Of a stretch of DNA of 64,000 nucleotides, positions 51,621 to 60,435 are shown one piece after another. The notes beneath the pieces are model-generated. The model ran no database searches. It worked only from the letters and a program-made list of their open reading frames with translations, and was not told where the DNA came from. The stretch is taken from NCBI RefSeq assembly GCF_017303055.1, contig NZ_JAEKJT010000004.1, forward strand, positions 552,089-616,088, written 5' to 3'. Source of the DNA: Halomonas litopenaei. GTDB lineage: Bacteria > Pseudomonadota > Gammaproteobacteria > Pseudomonadales > Halomonadaceae. Made by a program: the position numbers and the translations under genes. Each line of letters starts with the position of its first letter. The stretch's first letter is position 1.

Positions 51621-52294
51621 GACGTAGACTCGTTATCTGGCGTGACCAGCCGATAACCCTCACCGCGACGGGTCACGATGCGCTCACTTCCCAGCTTTCG
51701 CCGCAACCGACTGATCTGCACGTCGATAACGTTGGAGTCAGGCTCGTGATCGCGATCGTAGACGTGCTCAGCCAGCTCCGTGCGACTGACCACACGGTCC
51801 CTGGCGTGCATCAGGTAAGACAGCAGGCGCGATTCGTGGGCCGTCAAGGATACCGGCCGTCCGGCCACGGACACGGCTCCGGTGTGGGTATCCAGACTCA
51901 AGGCACCGGCATTCAGTACCGGATGAGAGTGACCGTGGCTACGCCGTACCAAGGCGCGCAATCGGAACAGCACCTCGGCGGTCTCGAAGGGTTTGGTGAC
52001 GTAATCGTCTGCCCCGGCTGAAAAGCCTGCCGCCTTGTCCGACCAGCGTTCGCGGGCGGTCAACACCAGGACGGGCAAGTCGATGCTATCGTCGCGCCAC
52101 TGCGCCAGCCAACGAGTACCGTCTCCGTCCGGCAGTCCCAGGTCCAGGATCACTGCGTCATAGCGTTCGGTTCGCAGCAGGAAGTCCGCATCACTGCCAT
52201 TGGTCGCCGCTTCCACCAATAGCCCACCCTCGCCGAGAGATTCCGCAAGCGCCTCACTCAACGCCTGGTCGTCCTCGACCAGTAGAATTTTCAT
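51617..52294 (-). CDS. OmpR-family response regulator
   Basis: 225 residues from the ATG at 52294. Receiver domain 1-115, with acidic pair ED (7-9), phospho-acceptor Asp51 in VILDLGLPDGDG, and Lys in DDYVTKPFE. The C-terminal winged helix (about 128-222) contains LTAHESRLLSYLMHARDRVVSR (two-part block), VYDRDHEPDSNVIDVQISRLRRKL-like recognition helix, and RRGEGYRL. PhoP/QseB subgroup. The upstream gap holds an exact 8x15-bp repeat array, then a PepSY protein gene on the same strand. Confidence 0.92.
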   Translation of the reverse strand: MKILLVEDDQALSEALAESLGEGGLLVEAATNGSDADFLLRTERYDAVILDLGLPDGDGTRWLAQWRDDSIDLPVLVLTARERWSDKAAGFSAGADDYVTKPFETAEVLFRLRALVRRSHGHSHPVLNAGALSLDTHTGAVSVAGRPVSLTAHESRLLSYLMHARDRVVSRTELAEHVYDRDHEPDSNVIDVQISRLRRKLGSERIVTRRGEGYRLVTPDNESTS

Positions 52295-52319
52295 GACTAC
52301 GTCTCCTGACATCCGTTTC

Positions 52320-52439
52320 GCTAGGGGCTTATTAGAAAGGGGCTCATTAGAGAGGGGCTTGATCGACAGAGTCTCACTCGACAGGTGCTTGATCGACAGG
52401 GTCTCACTAGAAAAGTGCTTACTCGATAAAGGCTGGCGA
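52320..52439. repeat. Eight indel-free 15-bp tandem repeats between PepSY and response-regulator genes
   Basis: Units start every 15 bases from 52320 to 52425. Each is 15 bases, with consensus GAMAGGGGCTYAYTM and one to seven differences between neighbours. Read on the plus strand in one frame it gives a pentapeptide-like pattern (RGSLE, RGLID, RVSLD), but no start or ribosome site makes it a gene. It fills the interval from three bases after the PepSY stop (minus strand) to 26 bp before the response-regulator start. Confidence 0.9.
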
Positions 52440-52442
52440 GGG

Positions 52443-52844
52443 CTATGGTGCTGAAGGTTGACGTCTCATCGCATCGATGCCCACCCCTTCAATCGCCTTC
52501 AGCTCACCGTTGCGACCGTCGAATTCAAACTCGACCACCTGTCCCTGGGCGCCGACCATCTCGATCTCGTAGATCGCTACGCCATCTTCCCGCTCCAGCT
52601 CGACTTCCAGCACCTGTCCGTCGTAGCGCTCATCCAGCCAGTCCAGCAGTGTGGGCAGTGCGACCAGACGTCCCTCACGAACTTCCTGGTGCAGGTTACG
52701 CCAGTCGTCATCGGCCATGGCGTCGCCCACGCCGAGCGACTGGCGTGCAAGATGCTGGAGGCCATCGACCTGGGCCAGGTAAGGCAGCTGCAGGGCGCTG
52801 GCCACTAGCAGCGCGACGACTAAAGAGTGTTTTACATATTTCAT
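52443..52844 (-). CDS. PepSY-domain periplasmic protein
   Basis: 133 residues. An N-terminal signal or anchor helix (about 8-24) is followed by an Asp-rich helical region and a PepSY domain at about 55-125 (LPTLLDWLDERYDG, VLEVELEREDGVAIYEIEMV, DGRNGELKAIEG), which is the family's alpha-beta-beta pattern. PepSY proteins often inhibit peptidases or modulate sensor kinases at the cell surface. Same strand as the downstream two-component pair; likely part of its operon or regulon. Confidence 0.85.
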   Translation of the reverse strand: MKYVKHSLVVALLVASALQLPYLAQVDGLQHLARQSLGVGDAMADDDWRNLHQEVREGRLVALPTLLDWLDERYDGQVLEVELEREDGVAIYEIEMVGAQGQVVEFEFDGRNGELKAIEGVGIDAMRRQPSAP

Positions 52845-52987
52845 GACAGACAGTCTGAAGTAGCTGAGATGAACGAAACATGAACGACAACGTCAGGCTG
52901 GTGACAGGTTGCCCGTGACAGGATGGCCTCACTCACCGGACAGCAGCATGTGGTGAGCATACCTTCAACAGCGCAAGGAGTCCGCAC

Positions 52988-53467
52988 ATGAACAGAACAG
53001 TTACCCTCAGCCTGGCCGCCCTGACCCTCACCGGCGCTTTCGCCACCTCGGCGCTGGCCGATGACGGAGGCATCAGCCGCGAAGAGCTCGATCGGCTGCT
53101 GACCAGTACCGGCGAATACGGCTTCGCCAGCTACGACGAACTCGGCGTCGACGATGGCCATCGCTTTGAGGCAGAAGGCTGGCGTGACGACGGCTGGCGG
53201 CTTGATGTCGATATGTCGCTGGACGACGCCAGCATCCTGCGAGAGCAGCAGCGAGAGGGTCAGCTCCCAGAGTGGAGCCTGAGTGGCGACGAGGTCTCCC
53301 AGGCCCTGGACGCCGCACAGCAGGCGGGCCTGGAACTGTTCGGCTCATTGGATGTCGACCGTATGGGCGATATCGAGATCGAAGGCTACGACGCCCAACA
53401 TCAGGAGATCGAGATTCGTCTTGATCGAGATACCTTCGATGTCACTGGAGTTCAGCATGACGACTGA
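52988..53467 (+). CDS. Exported PepSY-like protein (divergent partner)
   Basis: 159 residues. The ATG at 52988 follows GCAAGGAG. A clean signal peptide (1-24, SALA/DD) is followed by an acidic mature protein with two weak PepSY-like halves (about 25-85 and 95-155). Each has a helix (REELDRLLTS; QALDAAQQAG) followed by beta strands with Asp/Glu (FEAEGWRDDGWRLDVDM; IEIEGYDAQHQEIEIRLD). It is transcribed away from the first PepSY gene, 143 bp apart. It overlaps the next gene by 11 bp. Confidence 0.78.
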   Translation: MNRTVTLSLAALTLTGAFATSALADDGGISREELDRLLTSTGEYGFASYDELGVDDGHRFEAEGWRDDGWRLDVDMSLDDASILREQQREGQLPEWSLSGDEVSQALDAAQQAGLELFGSLDVDRMGDIEIEGYDAQHQEIEIRLDRDTFDVTGVQHDD

Positions 53468-53816
53468 TCAATCGCGCTTTACCCACGAATACCAGCAAAA
53501 CGCCGCCTGGAGGGCGGCGTCCCAATGGCAGCAGCGCGCTCGCCAAGCCCGAACCGCGCAGCGCCCCAGCGGCCTGCGACTCGTACTGGTCAGTCTGATC
53601 GGCATGGTCACACTGGTCTTCGCGACGCTGATGGCCCTGACCTTGAGTCTCGTCGGTCTGGCGCTGATGCCCTTCGTCCGCCACCGCATGAAAAAACGCA
53701 TGGAAACCTACCGCGCAGACCATGCAGATGACATCACCCCCGGAATGACCAGCCGTGCCGCGCATCACGACTCAGCGCGAGTCTGGGAGGGGCAATGCGA
53801 GGTCAAGTCATCCTGA
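53457..53816 (+). CDS. Small membrane protein coupled to PepSY-like gene
   Basis: 119 residues, ATG at 53457 with GGAG eight bases upstream, overlapping the PepSY-like stop so translation is coupled. The N-terminal 40 residues are Gln/Arg/Ala-rich and cytoplasmic. One long or two tight hydrophobic segments follow at about 41-75 (LVLVSLIGMVTLVFATLMALTLSLVGL over two helices), then a basic loop HRMKKRMETYR. No known family. Probably works with the PepSY-like protein at the inner membrane. Confidence 0.7.
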   Translation: MTTDQSRFTHEYQQNAAWRAASQWQQRARQARTAQRPSGLRLVLVSLIGMVTLVFATLMALTLSLVGLALMPFVRHRMKKRMETYRADHADDITPGMTSRAAHHDSARVWEGQCEVKSS

Positions 53817-53840
53817 TAGACGGCGCCCCTGGATGGACCG

Positions 53841-54632
53841 TCAGCGACTGACGTCATCCCGGGGCGTATCGCGCTGGTCGTCTCGTTGTGCCAGCTCTTG
53901 GCGCAACGCCACGACTTCCGTCTTCAGTTCGCGTACTTCCCGAGCGAGCTCTCGCAACATGTCCCGCTGCGCCCGATGCAATCGGCTGGTTTCGTCTTCC
54001 TGATCGCCGATAAACAGCGAACCGACATACGCCGCGAAACTACCGAACAGACTGACCCCCGCGACCATCAACAGGGCAGCCACCACACGACCCAGGGTCG
54101 TGACCGGATAGAAGTCGCCGTACCCTACCGTCGTCACCGTCACGAACGCCCACCACAGTGCTTCTTCAGCGGTATTGATCTGGCTATCGGGATTTGGCCC
54201 CTCGACGACCAGAATGACCACCGAGCCGAAGATCAGCAGCAGCACCGTCGCGGATGCCACCGAGGCAAAGATCCCCTTGGCCTTGTTGCGGAACAGCAAA
54301 TTCCAGATCAGGCTAAGCGACTTGATCGCACGCAGCATCCGGATCACCTGTACCACCCGCACCAGTCGCCCTGCCATAAAGAAGCTGGCGGGTATGCTGG
54401 CAAGCAGGTCAATCCATCCCCAGCGCATGAAACGCCATTTGCTGTCTGCCTGGCTGAAACGGATCACAAAGTCCGCGAGAAAGAAGCCACAGACAACAAA
54501 GTCCAGCTTGGAAATCAGATCATCGACTTCCGGCGGCAGGTCATGCAGCTCCTGCACAGCCATGGCGCCAATAACATAAAAGGACAGGATCAGGATCAGG
54601 ATCTGAAACGGAGATAGACGCTCTTGATTCAT
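53841..54632 (-). CDS. Voltage-gated potassium channel-like protein
   Basis: 263 residues with six transmembrane segments (S1-S6). The S4 segment has regularly spaced Arg (GRLVRVVQVIRMLRAIKSL, about 88-106). The pore helix and selectivity filter TVTTVGYGDFYP lie at about 170-181. A C-terminal coiled coil (about 215-250, heptad-like LRELAREVRELKTEVVALRQEL) should assemble the tetramer. It conducts K+ across the inner membrane. The coiled-coil tail and S4 charges suggest a genuine Kv-type channel rather than a simple KcsA type. Confidence 0.92.
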   Translation of the reverse strand: MNQERLSPFQILILILSFYVIGAMAVQELHDLPPEVDDLISKLDFVVCGFFLADFVIRFSQADSKWRFMRWGWIDLLASIPASFFMAGRLVRVVQVIRMLRAIKSLSLIWNLLFRNKAKGIFASVASATVLLLIFGSVVILVVEGPNPDSQINTAEEALWWAFVTVTTVGYGDFYPVTTLGRVVAALLMVAGVSLFGSFAAYVGSLFIGDQEDETSRLHRAQRDMLRELAREVRELKTEVVALRQELAQRDDQRDTPRDDVSR

Positions 54633-54732
54633 GGTGTTCGGGTCGATGGACGGGTCATCCTTGACCTTACGCGAAGCATGTCGGGCTGCCTAGCAGCAAG
54701 GCCGCCGGCAACACCTCGGCGTCAACGACAAC

Positions 54733-56058
<1,326 letters not shown>

Positions 56059-56159
56059 TTACTTGAACTTATCGAAGATACTCATCTGACTTTTGTCGTA
56101 CAGGTGCGCACTTCAGACCACTCTGGTCGATGGGCGCTGGCCCCGTCGCGAGGTGATCC

Positions 56160-57080
56160 ATGCAGACGCCGTCAACCACCTCTGAGCTCCCCCTGCCGAT
56201 TCCGACGTTTAGCCTTTATGGAGAGCATCAAGGCTGGCCAACACCTGACTTGATTCACTGCGAATCCATCGCTGAACGCAGCCGCCTGCATGATTGGCGC
56301 ATCCATCCCCATCGCCACAGTGACCTGAGCCATCTGCTGCTGCTGACCTCAGGGGAGGTGGAGCTTGAACTCGAGGGCAAGCGCCTGTCCTGCCAGGCGC
56401 CGCTGATGATTCTGGTACCGGCCCTTAGCGTCCACGGTTTTACGTTCTCGCCAGGCATTCAGGGGCACATCCTGACGCTGGCCGCGCCATTGCTGGCCCA
56501 CCTGCGCCGCGAACTCCCCGAGGCCAGCCGCGTGTGGACCCGGGCAGGGGCAACGCCCCTCGGCACAGGGGGGAAGCGTCTGGTGGGGTTGATGGGTCAC
56601 ATCGATGCGGAGTACCGCCGGCCGGCACGGGACCGCAGTGTCCTGCTCGATGCACTGACCAAGGCACTGACGGTGGAGGCGGCACGTGCTGCCACCCCAC
56701 CTTCTCAGCGCATCTCAGGGGTAAAACCAGACCCGGGTCACGTTCATCTACAGCGCTACCAGGCGCTGGTCGAGCAGCGCTTTCGCCAGCAACCCAGGGT
56801 CTCCGAGCTGGCCACGGAAATCACCGTGAGTGCCGCCCATCTCAATGCACTATGTCGGCGCCTTACCGGTCGCGGAGCACAGGCGCTGATGCATGAGCGG
56901 GTACTACTGGAGGCCAAGCGGGAACTCACCTATACCAACCTGACCATTGCCCAGGTCGCTGATGGGCTGGGATTTTCAGAGCCGGCGTATTTCTCACGTT
57001 TTTTCAAACGCTTGACGGGCTGCTCGCCCAAGGATTTTCGTCAGCGACAGCAGCGGGCAGCGCCGCCGCCAGAAGTATGA
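56160..57080 (+). CDS. pobR: AraC-family activator of pobA (PobR-type)
   Basis: 306 residues. N-terminal AraC sensing domain with the HPHRHSDLSHLLLLTSGE cupin block (about 45-62). C-terminal double HTH at about 205-300: VSELATEITVSAAHLNALCRRLTG, then LTIAQVADGLGFSEPAYFSRFFKRLTGCSPKDFR-like second half. Divergent position 194 bp from pobA fits the AraC-type PobC/PobR activators, which respond to 4-hydroxybenzoate. The AT-rich intergenic strip around 56010-56100 probably holds the binding site. Confidence 0.85.
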   Translation: MQTPSTTSELPLPIPTFSLYGEHQGWPTPDLIHCESIAERSRLHDWRIHPHRHSDLSHLLLLTSGEVELELEGKRLSCQAPLMILVPALSVHGFTFSPGIQGHILTLAAPLLAHLRRELPEASRVWTRAGATPLGTGGKRLVGLMGHIDAEYRRPARDRSVLLDALTKALTVEAARAATPPSQRISGVKPDPGHVHLQRYQALVEQRFRQQPRVSELATEITVSAAHLNALCRRLTGRGAQALMHERVLLEAKRELTYTNLTIAQVADGLGFSEPAYFSRFFKRLTGCSPKDFRQRQQRAAPPPEV

Positions 57081-57090
57081 GCGGGCCTCG

Positions 57091-57130
57091 TGACGGACAA
57101 GGGCCGCCTGCAGGCGGCCCTTGTCCGTCA
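57091..57130. terminator. Perfect 40-bp palindrome between convergent genes
   Basis: The 20-base arm 57091-57110 (starts TGACGGACAAGG) is the exact reverse complement of 57111-57130, with CTGCAG at the centre. It lies 10 bp after the regulator stop and 14 bp before the stop of the TRAP gene, so it can end both transcripts. No T-run flanks it. Confidence 0.75.
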
Positions 57131-57144
57131 TGGGAAGGCAGCGG

Positions 57145-58434
57145 CTACATCAGAAAGAACGTCGTCAGCACGGGAAACAGCAACAGCAATGCCAGGCGCA
57201 CCAGGTCAGACACGATAAAGGGCGACACACCACGGAAGATCTCGCCCAACCCGACATGCGGCGCCATGGCCTTGATCACGAAGACGTTCATGCCCACCGG
57301 AGGGGTGATCAAACCAAGCTCTACCGTCAGCACGGTGATGATTCCAAACCATACCGGGTCGATACCCAGCACCTGAATGATCGGGAACACCACAGGCACC
57401 GTGATGACCAGCATGGCGATGGAGTCCATGAACATGCCCAGCACGAAGTACATCAACAAGATGCACAGGACCACCCAGATGGGCGACAGCTCTAGAGCAA
57501 ACAGCGCATCACTGATCGAAAACGAGATGCGTGACAGAGAAATGAAGTAACCCAGCGCCTCCGCCCCAACCAGCATGAAGAACACCACGGCGGACAGCGC
57601 CAGCGTTTCCTGAACCGCTGCCCACAGCTGGGCGCCACGCAGGCCCTTGACCAGTGCATACAGCAAGGTGGCAAATGCGCCCACGCTCGCGCCTTCTGTC
57701 GGCGTAAAGACGCCCAGGTAGATGCCGAGGATCATCACCAGAAAGACACCAAAGAAAGGGACCAGCCCTCCCAACGATGCCAGCTTGTCGGCCCAGCCAG
57801 TCGGCTCGCCCGCCACCGCCAGGCCAGGCTTTACGCGCATGACAACACTGACGGTGAGCGCGTAGAGGACCAGGCCTAGTAGCCCTGGAATCAGGCCCGC
57901 CATGAACATGTCGCCCACCGACTGTTCCGTCAGAATGGCGTAGATCAGCAAGGCAATGCTGGGAGGGATCATGATGCCCAAGGTGCCCCCAGCCGCTAGC
58001 GCGCCAGTGGCCAGTCCTCGGTGGTAGCCATAGCGCTCCATCTCTGGCAAGGCCACTCGGGTCATGGTACTGGCTGTTGCCAGGGATGAACCGGAGATGG
58101 CCGAGAATACCCCGCAGGACCCCACTGCGGCGATGGCCAGGCCACCTTTCCAGCCGCCGCAGATGACCCGCGTCGACTGGAACAACTTGCCGGCCATGCC
58201 AGAGTGCGCCGCCAATACGCCCATCAGGATGAACATGGGGACCGCACTGAAGCTGTAGTTGGACAGCACCTCCACCGGCACTGACTTGAGCATGGAGACA
58301 GCGGCACCTACATCGATGATGACCGCGAAACCACCGACTCCCACCACCAGCATGGCCAGGGCCACCGGCACCCGCAGGATCATCAGCCCCAGCAGTACCA
58401 CCAAGCCCATCGCTCCGATCCATTCAGTCGCCAT
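57145..58434 (-). CDS. TRAP transporter large permease (DctM)
   Basis: 429 residues with about 12 transmembrane helices. Family blocks: LGLMILRVPVALAMLVVG near the N-terminus, GLATGALAAGGTLGIMIPPSIALLIYA in two adjacent parts (about 140-165), and FVLGMFMDSIAMLVITVPVVFPI near the end. It is the transport subunit of a Na+-driven TRAP system and acts with the small permease and solute-binding protein encoded upstream. Its start overlaps the small-permease gene by 11 bp. Confidence 0.93.
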   Translation of the reverse strand: MATEWIGAMGLVVLLGLMILRVPVALAMLVVGVGGFAVIIDVGAAVSMLKSVPVEVLSNYSFSAVPMFILMGVLAAHSGMAGKLFQSTRVICGGWKGGLAIAAVGSCGVFSAISGSSLATASTMTRVALPEMERYGYHRGLATGALAAGGTLGIMIPPSIALLIYAILTEQSVGDMFMAGLIPGLLGLVLYALTVSVVMRVKPGLAVAGEPTGWADKLASLGGLVPFFGVFLVMILGIYLGVFTPTEGASVGAFATLLYALVKGLRGAQLWAAVQETLALSAVVFFMLVGAEALGYFISLSRISFSISDALFALELSPIWVVLCILLMYFVLGMFMDSIAMLVITVPVVFPIIQVLGIDPVWFGIITVLTVELGLITPPVGMNVFVIKAMAPHVGLGEIFRGVSPFIVSDLVRLALLLLFPVLTTFFLM

Positions 58435-58951
58435 GGGAAACCTCACCTCCACGGCCAGTGATCATGGCCAGCAGTCCCTCCAGCAGGCTGCGCAGGCCCA
58501 TCACGGCACTCAAGACGGCCGCTGTCAGATAGATCGGCCCCAGCGGTAGGCGCAGGTCCTGAGTGACTTCGCCATACTCTGTCGCACTATGGGCTGCGCC
58601 TACCAGCCCGCTGGCCAATACGGCGCCTAACAGTGCAAAGCCGAGCAGGTAGCCGCCATGCAGTCGCGCGGTAATTGACGCAGGCAGACGATGAGAAAAT
58701 GCCTCCACCACCACCTGGCTTTTCTCGACGGCGGCCGCCATGGTCGCCAGCAGGGCAAACAACATCAGGTAGCTGACCATCTCGACACTGCCGAAGACCT
58801 GGAGTGACAGGGCTCCGTCCGACAGGCGCTGTGCATAGCGTGTGACCACATCCGCCACGGTGATGGCCAGCATCAGTACCAGACAAAGACCGCCAAGCCC
58901 ACGGCACAGCAGCGCCAGCCAGTGGCTGGTACCAAGCATCAAACGCTGCAT
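58424..58951 (-). CDS. TRAP transporter small permease (DctQ)
   Basis: 175 residues with four transmembrane helices. The first contains LCLVLMLAITVADVVTRYAQRL, whose second half holds the DctQ-type D-V-x-x-R-Y signature; the central MVSYLMLFALLATMAAAVEKSQVVVEAF-like block also fits. I chose the ATG at 58951, four bases after the DctP stop; an upstream in-frame start would overlap the DctP gene. Scaffold subunit of the transporter. Confidence 0.85.
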   Translation of the reverse strand: MQRLMLGTSHWLALLCRGLGGLCLVLMLAITVADVVTRYAQRLSDGALSLQVFGSVEMVSYLMLFALLATMAAAVEKSQVVVEAFSHRLPASITARLHGGYLLGFALLGAVLASGLVGAAHSATEYGEVTQDLRLPLGPIYLTAAVLSAVMGLRSLLEGLLAMITGRGGEVSHGD

Positions 58952-58955
58952 GATG

Positions 58956-59981
58956 TCACTCCACCGAGCCACAGCTGTCTCGTGCGGCAAGCGCCGCCTG
59001 ATACACGTCCTGGGCCTGTGAGATGCCTCGCTCTTCCAACCCACTCAGATAGTCGTCGATGCCCTGCTCGAGGGGCGGCGCCCAAGCCGCATCCTCAAGC
59101 GGCGCGTCGATCACACGGATGGTGTGCCCCGCATCCACTGCCTCCTGATGGCCAACTTCATCAATGGCATGGAAGACCTGGCCCGCATTCGTCGCCCACT
59201 TCATGCCTGAGTTGTCATCGATGACCGCCTGCTGTTCCGGCGTCAGTCGCTCATAGGCGCGCTGACTCATCGTGGCAACAAAAATCAGGGAATAGAACGG
59301 TACCTGGGTGTGGTACTCCACCAGCTCATTGATACGAAACCCCTTCATGCCCTCCCAGGGAAAGCTGAGGCCGTCCAGCACGCCGCGCTGCATCGAGCTG
59401 TAGATGTCCGGGGCTGGCATCGCTACCGGACTGGCCCCCATGTTTTCCAGGATATCCCCCGCCACCGCGGTGGGACGACGAATGCGCAGCCCAGCGAGGT
59501 CCTGGGGCGCTTGCACGTCAGTGTCGACAGTGTGGATGTACCCCGGCCCCGTGGTGAACATGAACAGTACGTGAGTGTCGTCGTACTCGCTCGCGATCTG
59601 GCCGTCGTCATAGAGCGTCTGCAAGATGCACGACCCTTGTACCGCAGTGTCGGAGACACCGGGGAGCTCCACTACCTGAGACAGAGGAAAGCGCCCAGCC
59701 GTGTACCCTTGGGCCGTCGCGCCGATATCGGCGATACCATTGACCGTCGCCTCATAGATATCATCGGCCTTGGCGAGCGTGCCGGAAGGGAACAGCTGCA
59801 CCTTCAGGTCTCCGCCAGAATCCTCCTCGACCGCCTTTGCCCACTGTTCGAAAATCTGCGTATTGATACCGGATGCCCCGGGCCAGAAGTGCGCCATGCG
59901 CAGTGTCGTCGCAGCCTGGGCCTGAGCACATGCCAAAGCTGTCAGCGACGCTGCCATTAAGCAGGCGAGCGGTGTCTTCAT
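58956..59981 (-). CDS. TRAP transporter substrate-binding protein (DctP)
   Basis: 341 residues, with GGGAGGA upstream of the ATG at 59981. Signal peptide about 1-23 (AQAQA). The mature protein starts TTLRMAHFWPGASG and has the DctP blocks GDLKVQLFPSGTLAKADD, GLRIRRPTAVAGDILENMGASPVAMPAPDIYSSMQRG (conserved Arg for carboxylate, then the AMP-x2-Y region), and GVLDGLSFPWEGMKGF. Two Cys (SCIL, near the end DSCG) may pair. The ligand is likely a carboxylate, and an aromatic acid is possible given pobA nearby. Confidence 0.9.
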   Translation of the reverse strand: MKTPLACLMAASLTALACAQAQAATTLRMAHFWPGASGINTQIFEQWAKAVEEDSGGDLKVQLFPSGTLAKADDIYEATVNGIADIGATAQGYTAGRFPLSQVVELPGVSDTAVQGSCILQTLYDDGQIASEYDDTHVLFMFTTGPGYIHTVDTDVQAPQDLAGLRIRRPTAVAGDILENMGASPVAMPAPDIYSSMQRGVLDGLSFPWEGMKGFRINELVEYHTQVPFYSLIFVATMSQRAYERLTPEQQAVIDDNSGMKWATNAGQVFHAIDEVGHQEAVDAGHTIRVIDAPLEDAAWAPPLEQGIDDYLSGLEERGISQAQDVYQAALAARDSCGSVE

Positions 59982-60435
59982 CGGGGGTCCTCCCGTCGTT
60001 GTCGTTATTGGCACTGCCTGACGTCAACAGGTGGCTCCCTGCACTGGCGTCAATGACGGCAATGTTCGCATAGAGAACATGAGTTCGTTATTTGTGTTGA
60101 AGAAGGTAAACCACCCGCAATGCGAACGAAAAGCGACTTTGGTATAGGACCCAGCGACTCCACGCTTCTCTCGCCCTTTTCGACACTCGGTATCGCGGGC
60201 AAGAGGTATCCCACGCTGTCTCTCTCGGCAGCGGTAGATGTCGACACATACATCAACACCGGCCGCCTACCCGGCGCCCAGGGCTTGGAATAAAAGCCCT
60301 GAGGTAAAAGCCCTGGAGCCAATGCCCCTGAGAAAAAGCCCCTGAGCAAAAGTCCTTGAGCGAAAGTGGTACTTAGATGATGGCTTCACTAAAATTGTGT
60401 GCTGAAACGATACAGCCCTCCCCTCAAGGACGATC
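59982..60435. promoter_or_regulatory. Divergent control region (TRAP / TonB receptor) with operator-like repeat
   Basis: 454 bp with no gene. ATGTTC (60062-60067) and GAACAT (60075-60080) are perfect arms around seven bases, 80 bp from the TRAP start. GTTCGCAT (60064-60071) also has its reverse complement ATGCGAAC at 60120-60127. Together these look like regulator sites for the TRAP operon. The second half (60281-60366) is a 14-bp tandem array (see separate entry). Confidence 0.5.
60281..60366. repeat. Intergenic tandem array, period 14-15 bp, upstream of TonB receptor
   Basis: CCCTGAG-like cores start at 60297, 60311, 60326, 60340 and 60354, each followed by an A-rich part (AAAAG). Spacing is 14, 15, 14 and 14. 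Consensus about CCCTGAGNAAAAGC. It ends about 70 bp before the receptor start codon. Confidence 0.8.

Noticed and set aside
52200..52454. 84-codon plus-strand frame with pentapeptide-like repeats
   Set aside because: It overlaps the response-regulator start in antisense and comes only from the 15-bp DNA repeat; no start or SD.
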